Notes: generated from the sequence alone by a model not told the origin. Numbered from the stretch's first letter, positions 1-8,147 are shown. The stretch is 8,673 nt of DNA from JBDSTZ01 sp039927975 (GCA_039927975.1 JBDSTZ010000517.1:1-8673), one strand, 5' to 3'. Numbers and translations are program-made.

Positions 1-224
1 CAGTCCTCCGGCACCTCGAAGCTGTACGCCGGCCAGCGCCAATCGTCGTCGGCGCCGCGCGCGGGCGCCGCTTCCCCGTTCAGCCAGCCGGTCAGCATGA
101 CCGGCACGGGGCCCTCGGCCCAGCGCAAGAACTGCACGCGAAAGCGCGGCTGGTCGGTGGCGACATGCAGCACCAGCTGCTCGCCTGGCCAGACGCTGGC
201 GCTTGCCGGATAGGCGGAGATCAC
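1..224 (-). CDS. N,N-dimethylformamidase large-subunit-like protein, N-terminal fragment (runs off left edge)
   Basis: Only the first 74 codons are visible. They begin at a GTG (222-224) and read VISAYPASASVWPGEQL, then LHVATDQPRFRVQFLRW, and end in VPED with a partial codon TG, which fits the tryptophan common at this point. The pattern (xxAYPxxxSVxPGExLxLHVxTDxxRFRVxxxRxG) matches, from memory, the N-terminal beta-sandwich region of proteins annotated as N,N-dimethylformamidase beta-subunit family. Those are large proteins related to the amide-hydrolysing subunit of DMFase, but most members have no tested substrate. The GTG start is supported by GGAG on the minus strand (233-236) with an 8-nt spacer, and by the upstream in-frame TGA of the carbamoyltransferase. 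The ATG at 230-232 is in another frame and stops after three codons. The gap to the carbamoyltransferase is 18 nt, so the two are almost certainly co-transcribed. The catalytic part lies outside the window, so activity cannot be judged. Confidence 0.72.
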   Translation of the reverse strand, partial: MISAYPASASVWPGEQLVLHVATDQPRFRVQFLRWAEGPVPVMLTGWLNGEAAPARGADDDWRWPAYSFEVPED

Positions 225-242
225 GTGCGCATCTCCACGGCC

Positions 243-1925
<1,683 letters not shown>

Positions 1926-1930
1926 CCTGT

Positions 1931-1937
1931 CCTCCTT
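1931..1937 (-). promoter_or_regulatory. Strong ribosome binding site of the carbamoyltransferase
   Basis: The minus strand reads AAGGAGG followed by a 5-nt spacer and ATG at 1923-1925. It is a near-perfect Shine-Dalgarno sequence and fixes the start of the operon's first gene. Confidence 0.8.
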
Positions 1938-2064
1938 GCGGGGCGGCGCGCGCGGCGCCGTCGTTGAGCTTATTGGTTGGAGCGCGCGGCAGAGTGTTTA
2001 GTTCTGGCCTTGGCGGCGCGGTTTGAAGCAGCGCAAACGCTGGGCGAGGGGGCGGGGAAGGCGG

Positions 2065-2070
2065 TATGAT
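2065..2070 (+). promoter_or_regulatory. nudC: Possible -10 element of nudC (TATGAT)
   Basis: TATGAT is close to the sigma-70 -10 consensus and would place transcription start near 2077, leaving about 25 nt of leader before ATG 2102. No good -35 lies 16-18 nt upstream (GGGCGA at 2042-2047). The hexamer also overlaps the alternative ATG at 2066, so promoter and upstream start codon exclude each other. Weak evidence. Confidence 0.25.
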
Positions 2071-2101
2071 GGGCGCCGGACGCTACCGTGAGAATGCTCA
2101 G

Positions 2102-2917
2102 ATGCTGCAAACCCCCGCCCGTTTCACGCCCCTGATGACGGTGCCGGCGCTGCCGGCCGACCCGCTGTCGTTCGTCTTCAACCAGGGCCGCCTGCTGGTG
2201 CGCGAAGCCGATCTGGCCTTGCCGGAACCGGCCGCGATCGCCCGCCTCGGCCTGGCCAATCCGTTTCAGCCGGTGGGGCTGCTGGACGGCCGCTACTGCC
2301 AGGCCGGCTGGTCCGACAGCGACGCGCTGCCGGCCGCTGGCTACGCCTGGCGCGGCTTGCGCACCCTGTTCGGCGCCCTGGACGACGATGCGCTCGGCGT
2401 GGCCAGCCGCGCGGCCCAGATCGCCGAGTGGGCCCGCACCCACCGTTTCTGCGGCGCCTGCGGCAGCCCGATGCAGGTCGCGCCGGCCGAGCGCTGTTTC
2501 GTCTGCAAGCGTTGCGGCCACTTGGCCTATCCGCGCATTTCGCCGGCCATGATGGTGCTGATCCGCAAGGGCGACGCCGTGCTGCTGGCCTTGCACAAGG
2601 GCTCGCCCTACCAGCGCTTCACGCCGCTGGCCGGCTTTCTGGAAGCGGGCGAATCGGTGGAGGAGGCAGTGCACCGCGAAGTGTTCGAGGAGGTGGGGCT
2701 GCAAGTGGGCAACCTGCAGTATTTCGCCAGCCAGTCGTGGCCCTTCCCCCATTCATTGATGCTGGCCTTCACCGCCGATTACGTCGGCGGCGAGATCCGT
2801 ATCGACCCGGAGGAATTGAGCGAGGCGCGCTGGTTCGGCCCGCACGACGTCTGGCCTGAACGCATTCCTCACATCTCGATCTCGACCATCATGATCGACG
2901 CCCACCGGCCCGGCTAG
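2102..2917 (+). CDS. nudC: NADH pyrophosphatase (Nudix hydrolase NudC)
   Basis: NudC hydrolyses NAD(H) to NMN(H) and AMP and, in E. coli, removes NAD caps from RNA. The 271-residue product (E. coli: 257) has a poorly conserved N-terminal domain and then a zinc ribbon with C117, C120, C135 and C138, spaced as in E. coli NudC. The Nudix box at 178-200 has G178, E184, R192, E193, E196 and E197 all present. The NADH-pyrophosphatase signature SQSWPFPHS is at 210-218. An additional cysteine, C132, sits inside the ribbon loop. I chose ATG 2102 because the protein from there (MLQTPARFTPL) resembles remembered relatives, while the twelve residues gained from in-frame ATG 2066 look non-coding. However, GGAAGG lies just before 2066/2069 and would be the better ribosome site, so the start is uncertain. 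The gene is divergent from the carbamoyltransferase and convergent with the membrane protein, so probably monocistronic. Confidence 0.93.
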   Translation: MLQTPARFTPLMTVPALPADPLSFVFNQGRLLVREADLALPEPAAIARLGLANPFQPVGLLDGRYCQAGWSDSDALPAAGYAWRGLRTLFGALDDDALGVASRAAQIAEWARTHRFCGACGSPMQVAPAERCFVCKRCGHLAYPRISPAMMVLIRKGDAVLLALHKGSPYQRFTPLAGFLEAGESVEEAVHREVFEEVGLQVGNLQYFASQSWPFPHSLMLAFTADYVGGEIRIDPEELSEARWFGPHDVWPERIPHISISTIMIDAHRPG

Positions 2918-2948
2918 CGGCCGGCGACCCGACTCGGCCAGCCGCTAG
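2914..2948. terminator. Hairpin between the convergent nudC and membrane-protein genes
   Basis: CTAGCGGC (2914-2921) is exactly repeated in inverse as GCCGCTAG (2941-2948). Past one mismatch, three further pairs (2923-2925 with 2937-2939) extend the stem. The stop codons of both genes, TAG 2915-2917 on plus and TAG 2947-2945 on minus, lie in the arms. The plus strand continues with GCTTTCG, a short T tract consistent with a weak intrinsic terminator for nudC. The minus strand has no T tract after the hairpin. Confidence 0.45.
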
Positions 2949-3811
2949 GCTTTCGCCGGCGCGGCGGCGGCCGCCTGGTCCGCATGCCGCTTTTCTTCCG
3001 GCTTGTTGCCGGTGCCGCGTATCTGCACCGCGCGCTGCAGCAGGTCGAACCAGAACGGCGCGCCGAACAGCGCGGTCGAGGCGGTGATCAGCCAGCCTGC
3101 CACCTGCAACAGAAACGCGCCGTCGAGTTTGCTCGGCACGCTGGTCCAGCCGATCGGCAAGCTCCACAGGGCGTCAAGGGTACGCTGGTCGACTGCGGCC
3201 GGGCCGGCGGCGATGTGGGCGGCCAGCGCCGGATGCTGCCACAGCGAACGGAACAGGTGGATGCTGTCGATGTTGAGCATGATCGCCAGCAGCAGCGACA
3301 GCAGCAGGCTCACCAGCAGAGCGCGGCGCTTGTAGGCGCCCGAGACGCGTTCCATGGCGGTATCGAACCAGCCGGCCAGCGCGGTCTGGAACAGCGCGAC
3401 GTCGCCGTTGGCGCGCTGGTACATGCCTTGCAGCGCGCGCCGGATCTGCGGGTCGCCGACGGCGTCGATATCGCGGCCAAGCTGGGCGAAGTTGCCGGGG
3501 ATGGTTTGCAACTGATCGACCAGGGCGATGGCGAAATGGGCCGGCTCGATATAGGACGGCTTGGCCTTGACCGCATCGCGCGCGGCGGCCGGGTCATCGT
3601 GCGGATTGATCAGCGCGTTCGCGTACAGGTCGCGCGCGAGGGCGTTGAAATGCGGGTCGTTGAGCATGCTCTTGATGCCGTCGAGCAGGCCGCGCGCGCG
3701 CAGTCGCAGGGCCGAGGCGATCGCCTCCTGGACCGTGCTGACGATCAGGGCGACGGCGGCGTAGCAAAAGCTGAGACCAATGGCAACTTCGAGGACGGTG
3801 CTGTTGAACAT
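2945..3811 (-). CDS. Conserved membrane protein of unknown function
   Basis: The product has 288 residues. ATG 3811 is chosen because AGGAG (3818-3822) lies 6 nt before it; the frame is open to 3901, but the extra thirty residues look non-coding. Hydrophobic segments lie near 5-27, 164-180 and 232-256. Between the first two is a soluble region of about 130 residues containing SMLNDPHFNALARDLY (48-63), PSYIEPAHFA (85-94) and WFDTAMERVSGAYKRR (148-163). GAPFWFDLLQRAVQIRG (250-266) follows the last hydrophobic segment, and the tail is charged and then alanine-rich. I recall uncharacterised homologues in many proteobacteria sharing the WFDxxMxRVSGxYKR and GAPFWFDLL blocks, but know no function. 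No catalytic motif is evident. It is divergent from folE and convergent with nudC, so it stands alone. Confidence 0.85.
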   Translation of the reverse strand: MFNSTVLEVAIGLSFCYAAVALIVSTVQEAIASALRLRARGLLDGIKSMLNDPHFNALARDLYANALINPHDDPAAARDAVKAKPSYIEPAHFAIALVDQLQTIPGNFAQLGRDIDAVGDPQIRRALQGMYQRANGDVALFQTALAGWFDTAMERVSGAYKRRALLVSLLLSLLLAIMLNIDSIHLFRSLWQHPALAAHIAAGPAAVDQRTLDALWSLPIGWTSVPSKLDGAFLLQVAGWLITASTALFGAPFWFDLLQRAVQIRGTGNKPEEKRHADQAAAAAPAKA

Positions 3812-3943
3812 GGGATTCTCCTGGCGGCGCAATAAGAACCACGCTACCCCCGGCGCCCTAGCGATGGGTTCGGTTTGCGCAAGAGCTGGCATGTTTGACA
3901 ATGCCGCGCGTGTCCGCCGCCTGTGAGAGATTCCGGTTTTCTA

Positions 3944-3949
3944 TATACT
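3944..3949 (+). promoter_or_regulatory. folE: Likely -10 element of the folE promoter (TATACT)
   Basis: TATACT sits in the only AT-rich patch of the gap between the divergent genes. The best-spaced -35 is poor (CTGTGA at 3921-3926, 17-nt spacer). Transcription would begin near 3956, leaving about 25 nt before ATG 3981 but only about 7 nt before ATG 3963, which favours the later start. A TTGACA at 3895-3900 has no matching -10 at normal spacing. Confidence 0.4.
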
Positions 3950-3980
3950 ATCGGCAATCAATATGCATAGAGTGGTTCCC

Positions 3981-4547
3981 ATGTCCCAAGATAGTTTCAC
4001 TGAAAACGACTGGCGCCGGCTGATCGCCAGTTTCGGCGAAGACCCGTCGCGCCCCGGCCTGGTGGAAACTCCGGCGCGCGTGTCGAAGGCATGGAAGCAC
4101 TGGACCTCCGGCTACGAACAGGACCCGGTGGCCTTGCTCAAGGCCTTCGAGGATGGCGCCGAGCAGTACAACGAGCTGATCGTGGTGCGCGGCATTCCGG
4201 TCTACAGCCATTGCGAGCATCACCTGGCGCCCTTTTTCGGCAAGGCGACCATCGGTTATCTGCCCAACGGAAAGATCGTCGGACTGTCGAAGCTGACCCG
4301 CTTGGTCGATTGTTTCTCCAAGCGCTTGCAAGTGCAGGAACGCATGACGATCCAGATCGCCAATGCCCTGATGGAAGTGCTCGAACCGAAGGCGGTCGGC
4401 GTGGTCGTCAAGTGCCGCCATCTGTGCATGGAAAGCCGCGGCATCCGCACCCCTGGCGAAGAAACCATCACCTCGGCGATGCTGGGTGAATTGCAGCCGA
4501 ACCTGGCGCTGCGCACCGAGTTTCTGGCGCTCGCGCGCGAAGGTTAA
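3981..4547 (+). CDS. folE: GTP cyclohydrolase I
   Basis: FolE converts GTP to 7,8-dihydroneopterin triphosphate, the first step of tetrahydrofolate (and biopterin) synthesis, as a toroidal homodecamer in the cytoplasm. The product has 188 residues from ATG 3981. It contains RPGLVETPARVSKAW (24-38), SHCEHHLAPFFGKATIGYLP (76-95), GLSKLTRLVDCFSKRLQVQE (101-120) and CRHLCMESRGI (145-155). C78, H81 and C149 correspond to the zinc ligands C110, H113 and C181 of the E. coli enzyme. All the expected motifs are intact. An in-frame ATG at 3963 would add six residues, but it leaves no room for a ribosome site after the predicted promoter; GAGTGG lies about 5 nt before 3981. The gene is transcribed alone: the next gene downstream starts 221 bp later. 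Confidence 0.95.
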   Translation: MSQDSFTENDWRRLIASFGEDPSRPGLVETPARVSKAWKHWTSGYEQDPVALLKAFEDGAEQYNELIVVRGIPVYSHCEHHLAPFFGKATIGYLPNGKIVGLSKLTRLVDCFSKRLQVQERMTIQIANALMEVLEPKAVGVVVKCRHLCMESRGIRTPGEETITSAMLGELQPNLALRTEFLALAREG

Positions 4548-4566
4548 GGCGCCAGGCGGTCGCGCC
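4548..4566 (+). terminator. Weak terminator-like hairpin after folE
   Basis: GGCGC (4548-4552) pairs with GCGCC (4562-4566) around a 9-nt loop directly after the folE stop codon, followed by GCTTTACG. The stem is short and the T tract is only three bases, so it is a marginal candidate. Confidence 0.25.
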
Positions 4567-4768
4567 GCTTTACGACGCGCATCGCCTGACAGGTAGCTGT
4601 TGGCGCGTTTCACAACCGGCATCTCTTGCCCATTGCGATGTGAATTCGAAGCACTTCGTGCCCGGCGCCATCGCAAAACTGCCTGTTTCGCCTTTCGGCA
4701 GGGTAGATCAGACCATTTCGGGAACCCTGAGCGGCCGTGTCGCCTCCAAGAGTATTTGGACGACGACG

Positions 4769-5095
4769 ATGGCACGCCACGAGTTTCCCAGCGATGTAAG
4801 CCGCGAACAGTTCGAGCAGGTGCGCGACCTGCTGGAGGCGGCGCGCCGCAAGACCCGGCCGCGCAAGCACGACTTGTACGACGTGTTCTGCGCGATCCTG
4901 TATTTCCTCGACACGGGCGTGGCCTGGCGCAGCATGCCGCCGGACTTCCCGCCGTGGCGCACCGTGCACGAATATTTCACCCAGTGGACCATGCTGCGCG
5001 ACGAAGACGGCACCTTGCTCGAGCGCGCGCTGGAAAAAGCCGGGCGGTCCGGCGCCATCGACCAGCTCAACAAGCGGCTGGGGCAGGGGGCGTAG
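4769..5095 (+). CDS. IS5-type transposase N-terminal domain only (DUF4096-like), remnant or domesticated
   Basis: The 108-residue product starts MARHEFPSDVSREQFEQV. It contains KTRPRKHDLYDVFCAILYFL (28-47), GVAWRSMPPDFPPWRTVHEY (50-69) and LLERALEKAG (85-94). This is the DNA-binding/helical N-terminal domain (DUF4096-like) found at the front of IS5-family transposases. The DDE catalytic domain that normally follows (beginning around an IIDxQSVK motif) is absent. Instead the frame ends with GRSGAIDQLNKRLGQGA and a stop, and I could not find the catalytic part in any frame downstream to 5264. ATG 4769 is chosen because residues translated upstream (the frame is open to 4640) look non-coding. 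There is no clear Shine-Dalgarno. No terminal inverted repeats were found by eye. The domain itself has no internal stop or frameshift, which hints at retention. It could be the orfA half of a broken two-frame element. Confidence 0.7.
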   Translation: MARHEFPSDVSREQFEQVRDLLEAARRKTRPRKHDLYDVFCAILYFLDTGVAWRSMPPDFPPWRTVHEYFTQWTMLRDEDGTLLERALEKAGRSGAIDQLNKRLGQGA

Positions 5096-5264
5096 AGGAA
5101 AGGTGATGCCAGGATCGCCGCGTGGAATTATCCTTGCCTGCCGCGCAGGCCAAGTGCAACGCTGGCCTTAGCCATTTCATGGTCGTCCCGGCGCCGGGGA
5201 AGGGAGCGGACTTCAGCCATCCCCCGTTGCAATTCGATACCGCTGAAAAGACCTCAACCGGATG

Positions 5265-5777
5265 CTAGCTAGCAGCGGGCGCGGCAGCGGCCGGGGACGC
5301 AACTTGCGCCGGTGCCGGCTCGGCCGCAGGAGCCTCCGCCGCCTCAGCCGGCGCTGCACTCGGCGCCCCACGGCCGGGCGCCGCTTCAAACACCAGCTTC
5401 TTTTGCGCGTCGAGTTTGAAGGTGCCGAGCGCCTCGCCCACATCCTTCTCGGCCGCAGCTTCCACTTGGGAACAGGTCTGCATGTCGACCCGCCAGCTTT
5501 CGCCGCCGGCGCGCAGGGTAAACACATTGTCGCCGGCGCTGAACAGGCCGATCTCCAGCTGCGCCTGCGGCAGCCGGGTGAGCAGGAACTGGCGCTGGCA
5601 ATCCGGCAGGCGGGCGGCGATCAACTTGACGTCGACCTCGTCCTTCCAGAAATACGCCTGGTCCAGACGCACGACGAGCGCCTGGTCCGTGTTCTCGCCA
5701 TAAATATAGTTGGCGGACTGGTTGATGCAACCGGCCAGCAACAGCGGCGTCGTCAGAAGCAGGATACGGCGGATCAT
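5265..5777 (-). CDS. Small lipoprotein of unknown function with Ala/Pro-rich tail
   Basis: The 170-residue product starts MIRRILLLTTPLLLAGCIN, a lipoprotein signal with lipobox LLAGC and the lipidated cysteine at C17. Ile at +2 argues against inner-membrane retention, so outer-membrane anchoring is likely. A globular part of about 115 residues follows, with VVRLDQAYFWKDEVDVKL (35-52) and LPDCQRQF (57-64). C60 and C102 are its only other cysteines and may form a disulfide. Residues 132-170 are almost only A, P, E and S, a flexible tail. The frame is open upstream to 5861, but ATG 5777 starts directly at the signal peptide; the ribosome site is weak. Its stop codon overlaps the palindrome GCTAGCTAGC (5264-5273). 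I recognise no named family. It is the last of three same-direction genes. Confidence 0.8.
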   Translation of the reverse strand: MIRRILLLTTPLLLAGCINQSANYIYGENTDQALVVRLDQAYFWKDEVDVKLIAARLPDCQRQFLLTRLPQAQLEIGLFSAGDNVFTLRAGGESWRVDMQTCSQVEAAAEKDVGEALGTFKLDAQKKLVFEAAPGRGAPSAAPAEAAEAPAAEPAPAQVASPAAAAPAAS

Positions 5778-5879
5778 GGGCGGCCTGGGCGGATGGTCGT
5801 GGGCGGGATGTCGGTCGGGTCGGTCCCACGCAGTATAGAGTGCCTGTTCGCCCCGACGCAAGCCGCGCGGCCGCGTCCG

Positions 5880-6449
5880 CTAGAACTCGGTGCCGACCGT
5901 CAGCGCGCCAAAGGCGTGGCGCGGCAGTGGGATTGAGCCGCGATAGCCCGGCGTGCGGCGCGCCAGCTTGAATTGCACAAACCACGGGCCATGGCCGGCC
6001 TCGCGGGTGTCGGGAAAATCGAAGCGCAGACCCAGCATCAAGCCGGCGACCAGATTGCCACGAGGTACAGGCGCGCCTGGCGCCGGGGTCAGGCCGGTGC
6101 GCACCAGTTGCTCGGCCGGCACGCGCGTCTCGACCGCGCCAAAGGCACTGCATTGCAACCAGCGGATCAGGCAGGCGGCCGCGTCTGCCGCCGCGTTGCT
6201 GCTGACTTCGGCATCGATGCCGGACACCGGCGCCGGGCTCGTCGTCACCGCCGTGTAGTAGACCAGCGGCGCGCGCGAATCGTCCTCGCCGCGCGGCGAC
6301 AGGCGCCAGCCGCTGGTGTAGACCAGCTCGCTGTCGGCGTGCGCCAGTCCACCGGCGAGGCGCAGGGTGTCGGCAGTCGATTCATGGCAGGAGGCAAGCA
6401 GTACGCCGAGCAAGAGCGCGCGCGGCAGCAGGCGGTGAGTGGATGACAT
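5880..6449 (-). CDS. Exported protein of unknown function, lipobox-like cysteine and aromatic C-terminus
   Basis: The product has 189 residues from ATG 6449, preceded on the minus strand by GGAAAGG with a spacer of about 7 nt. The frame is open to 6554 but without a better start. The N-terminus, HRLLPRALLLGVLLASC, is a signal peptide with lipobox LASC (C21). Alternatively, signal peptidase I could cut after STA (24-26). The mature part has C93 and C100 close together. Its last third looks like alternating beta strands (LVAGLMLGLRFDF 133-145, GPWFVQFKLARR 154-165, FGALTVGTEF 180-189) and ends in phenylalanine, as outer-membrane beta-barrel proteins do. No named family is recognised. It lies 138 bp downstream of the antiporter and 102 bp upstream of the lipoprotein, all in one direction, which suggests but does not prove co-transcription. 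Confidence 0.75.
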   Translation of the reverse strand: MSSTHRLLPRALLLGVLLASCHESTADTLRLAGGLAHADSELVYTSGWRLSPRGEDDSRAPLVYYTAVTTSPAPVSGIDAEVSSNAAADAAACLIRWLQCSAFGAVETRVPAEQLVRTGLTPAPGAPVPRGNLVAGLMLGLRFDFPDTREAGHGPWFVQFKLARRTPGYRGSIPLPRHAFGALTVGTEF

Positions 6450-6587
6450 GGCCGGACCTTTCCAGGCAGCGAGACCTCTCCAGTCTATGCCCGCCAAAAC
6501 GGCCGGGCTTGCCAAAGCGCAGACCCAAAATCGAAATGCGCCCCGGTCCGTCACGCTATGCGCGACGCAATTTCTCTTCGGGAAATT

Positions 6588-7883
6588 TCAGCGGCGACGC
6601 CAGAAGCGGTCCATCAGCGGCTTGACGCTGATGCCGTGCACCAGGATCGACAGCACGATGACGATCACTGTTATCTGGATCAGGCGGTCCGCCAGCTCGG
6701 GCGGCAAACCGTGGTTGATGGCGTACATCAGGTAATACAGGGAACCGATGCCGCGCACGCCGAACCAGCCGATAATCAAGCGCACGCGCAGCGGCGAACC
6801 GCTACCGGCCAGGCCCACGATCACGCTCAGCGGCCGCGCCACGGCGAACAGGAACAGCGCCGTGCCCCAGGTGCGCCAGTGCCAGTCGCCCAGCGTCAAC
6901 ATGCCGCCAAGCAGCAACACCAGGGTCAGTTCCGACAAGCGTTCCAGATGCTCCTTGAACACCAGCGATTCCGCGCTCACGGTCAGCGGCGGATTGGTCT
7001 CGGCGCCGTCGCCGTGGTCGGCGGGCGGATCGTCCGCCACCAGCAAGCCCTGGCGGTCCTTGTGCGCGCCGCCCAGCACCAGCTCGGTCTGGCGCAGGGC
7101 GACGCCGGCGAAGAACACCGCCAGGAAACCCCAGGCCTTGAACGCCACGCACAGGCCATACACCACGGCGATCAGGCCGAGCCCGACCAAGTCGTCGAGC
7201 ACATCGTGCTTGGGGTCCTGGTTGCGCAGCGACCAGCCGAGCCGGCCGAGCAGCGCGCCGGCCGCGATGCCGATCGCCACCGCGCCCAGTGTGGCCCACA
7301 GCACGTCGACCAGCACCCAGCGCCAGCCGAAGTCGCCCAGTTCGTTGGCGCCCAGCAGTCCCAGCCCCAACATGACAAACGGAAACGCCGAGCCATCGTT
7401 CATGCCAGCCTCGCAGGTCAGGGCGAAGCGCAGCTGGTCGTTGTCGCCGGCGTGGCGCACCTGGACGTCGGTCGCCAGCACCGGATCGGTGGGCGCGAGG
7501 ATGGCGCCGAGCAAGATCGCCGCGCCGGCCGGCATGCCCAGGAAAAAGTAGGCGAACAGCGCCACCAGGCCAACCGAGATGGTCATCGACAGCCACGCCA
7601 GCCGGATCGACGGCCCCCAGCGGGCCAGGGTGATCGGCACCGGCATCTTGACCCCGGCCGAGAACAGGGAGATGAGCACCGCGATCTCGGTGAGCGTTTC
7701 CAGCACGTGCGACTGCTGGATCGGATCGAAGGAAAAGATGCCGAGCACGACCGGCCCGAGCAGCAGGCCGACACTCAGGTAGACGATGGCGGAGGTGACC
7801 GGCAGGCGCGAAATCGAGGTGGCCGCCAGACCGCGCGCCAGCATCAGGCAGCCGATCAGGATGAACCAGTAGGTGGTTGTCAT
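6588..7883 (-). CDS. CPA1/NhaP-type Na+(K+)/H+ antiporter
   Basis: This 431-residue inner-membrane protein consists almost wholly of hydrophobic segments, typical of PF00999 exchangers, which swap cytoplasmic Na+ or K+ for protons. Family motifs are clear: FSAGVKMP (74-81), ILAPTDPVLATDV (128-140), CEAGMNDGSAFPF (157-169) with the CPA1-type E158, N162 and D163, ARPLSV (349-354) and GWFGVRGIGSLYYL (372-385). The end, HGISVKPLMDRFW, closes the last transmembrane segment, and there is no large C-terminal domain. A hydrophilic loop at about 271-303, rich in Asp and His, interrupts the membrane part. ATG 7883 fits the usual N-terminus (TTTYWFILIGCLMLARGLA), but no Shine-Dalgarno precedes it and no other start codon lies nearby in the open frame (which extends to 8450). 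Cation preference cannot be read from sequence. Confidence 0.92.
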   Translation of the reverse strand: MTTTYWFILIGCLMLARGLAATSISRLPVTSAIVYLSVGLLLGPVVLGIFSFDPIQQSHVLETLTEIAVLISLFSAGVKMPVPITLARWGPSIRLAWLSMTISVGLVALFAYFFLGMPAGAAILLGAILAPTDPVLATDVQVRHAGDNDQLRFALTCEAGMNDGSAFPFVMLGLGLLGANELGDFGWRWVLVDVLWATLGAVAIGIAAGALLGRLGWSLRNQDPKHDVLDDLVGLGLIAVVYGLCVAFKAWGFLAVFFAGVALRQTELVLGGAHKDRQGLLVADDPPADHGDGAETNPPLTVSAESLVFKEHLERLSELTLVLLLGGMLTLGDWHWRTWGTALFLFAVARPLSVIVGLAGSGSPLRVRLIIGWFGVRGIGSLYYLMYAINHGLPPELADRLIQITVIVIVLSILVHGISVKPLMDRFWRRR

Positions 7884-7912
7884 CGATAGGAGCGGTGGGT
7901 GGCGGAAAGTCC

Positions 7913-7918
7913 ATTCTA
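7913..7918 (-). promoter_or_regulatory. Possible -10 element of the antiporter gene (TAGAAT)
   Basis: The minus strand reads TAGAAT here, 29 nt before the start codon, which would give a leader of roughly 22 nt. No -35 match is visible at standard spacing in this GC-rich stretch. It is the only promoter-like hexamer I could find near this gene. Confidence 0.2.
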
Positions 7919-8135
7919 CAAGTGTCCGTCCGGATTCCCCGCGCGGTTGCCGTTTGGCACGCTCGATCTCATGTCGCGTTCGGCTGATGTGGCGCAGTTC
8001 CGCGTCCTTCGCCACGCCTATTCTTGAGCAGGCCGGCCCGGTCCACGCGGCCTTTTCCAAGCGGCGGCGCCGATCGCGTGTGCCTGATTGCGCGGCCAGC
8101 CGGCGTTCCCCTTGATTCACTCGATGACCTTTTCC

Positions 8136-8141
8136 AAGGAG
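8136..8141 (+). promoter_or_regulatory. Ribosome binding site of the HAF-repeat gene
   Basis: AAGGAG lies 6 nt before ATG 8148. It fixes the start and shows that the longer overlapping frame at 8024-8536 is not the real gene. Confidence 0.75.
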
Positions 8142-8147
8142 TCTCTC

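Noticed and set aside
1970..2752. Minus-strand open frame (260 codons) opposite nudC
   Set aside because: It is antisense to the complete Nudix and zinc-ribbon coding sequence and its composition is that of a shadow frame.
3875..3882. TTGCGCAA palindrome between the membrane-protein gene and folE
   Set aside because: It is a single 8-bp palindrome with no second copy in the gap; not enough to propose an operator.
3895..3900. Perfect -35 consensus TTGACA upstream of folE
   Set aside because: The sequence 16-18 nt downstream is GC-rich with no -10, and the TATACT at 3944 is 43 nt away, so the two cannot form one promoter.
5136..5150. Perfect hairpin GCCTGC-CGC-GCAGGC after the transposase-like gene
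   Set aside because: There is no T tract on either strand and it is not paired with a similar sequence upstream, so neither a terminator nor an IS end can be supported.
5187..5198. 12-bp palindrome CCCGGCGCCGGG
   Set aside because: Short GC palindromes are expected by chance in such GC-rich DNA, and this one has no loop, partner or evident promoter context.
6569..6587. AATTTC/GAAATT inverted repeat next to the antiporter stop codon
   Set aside because: The six-pair stem is mostly A-T with no following T run on the minus strand, so it is too weak to call a terminator.
6558..7889. Long plus-strand open frame (443 codons) opposite the antiporter
   Set aside because: Its translation is a Gln/His/Arg/Ala-rich shadow of the antiporter codons, without motifs or a ribosome site.
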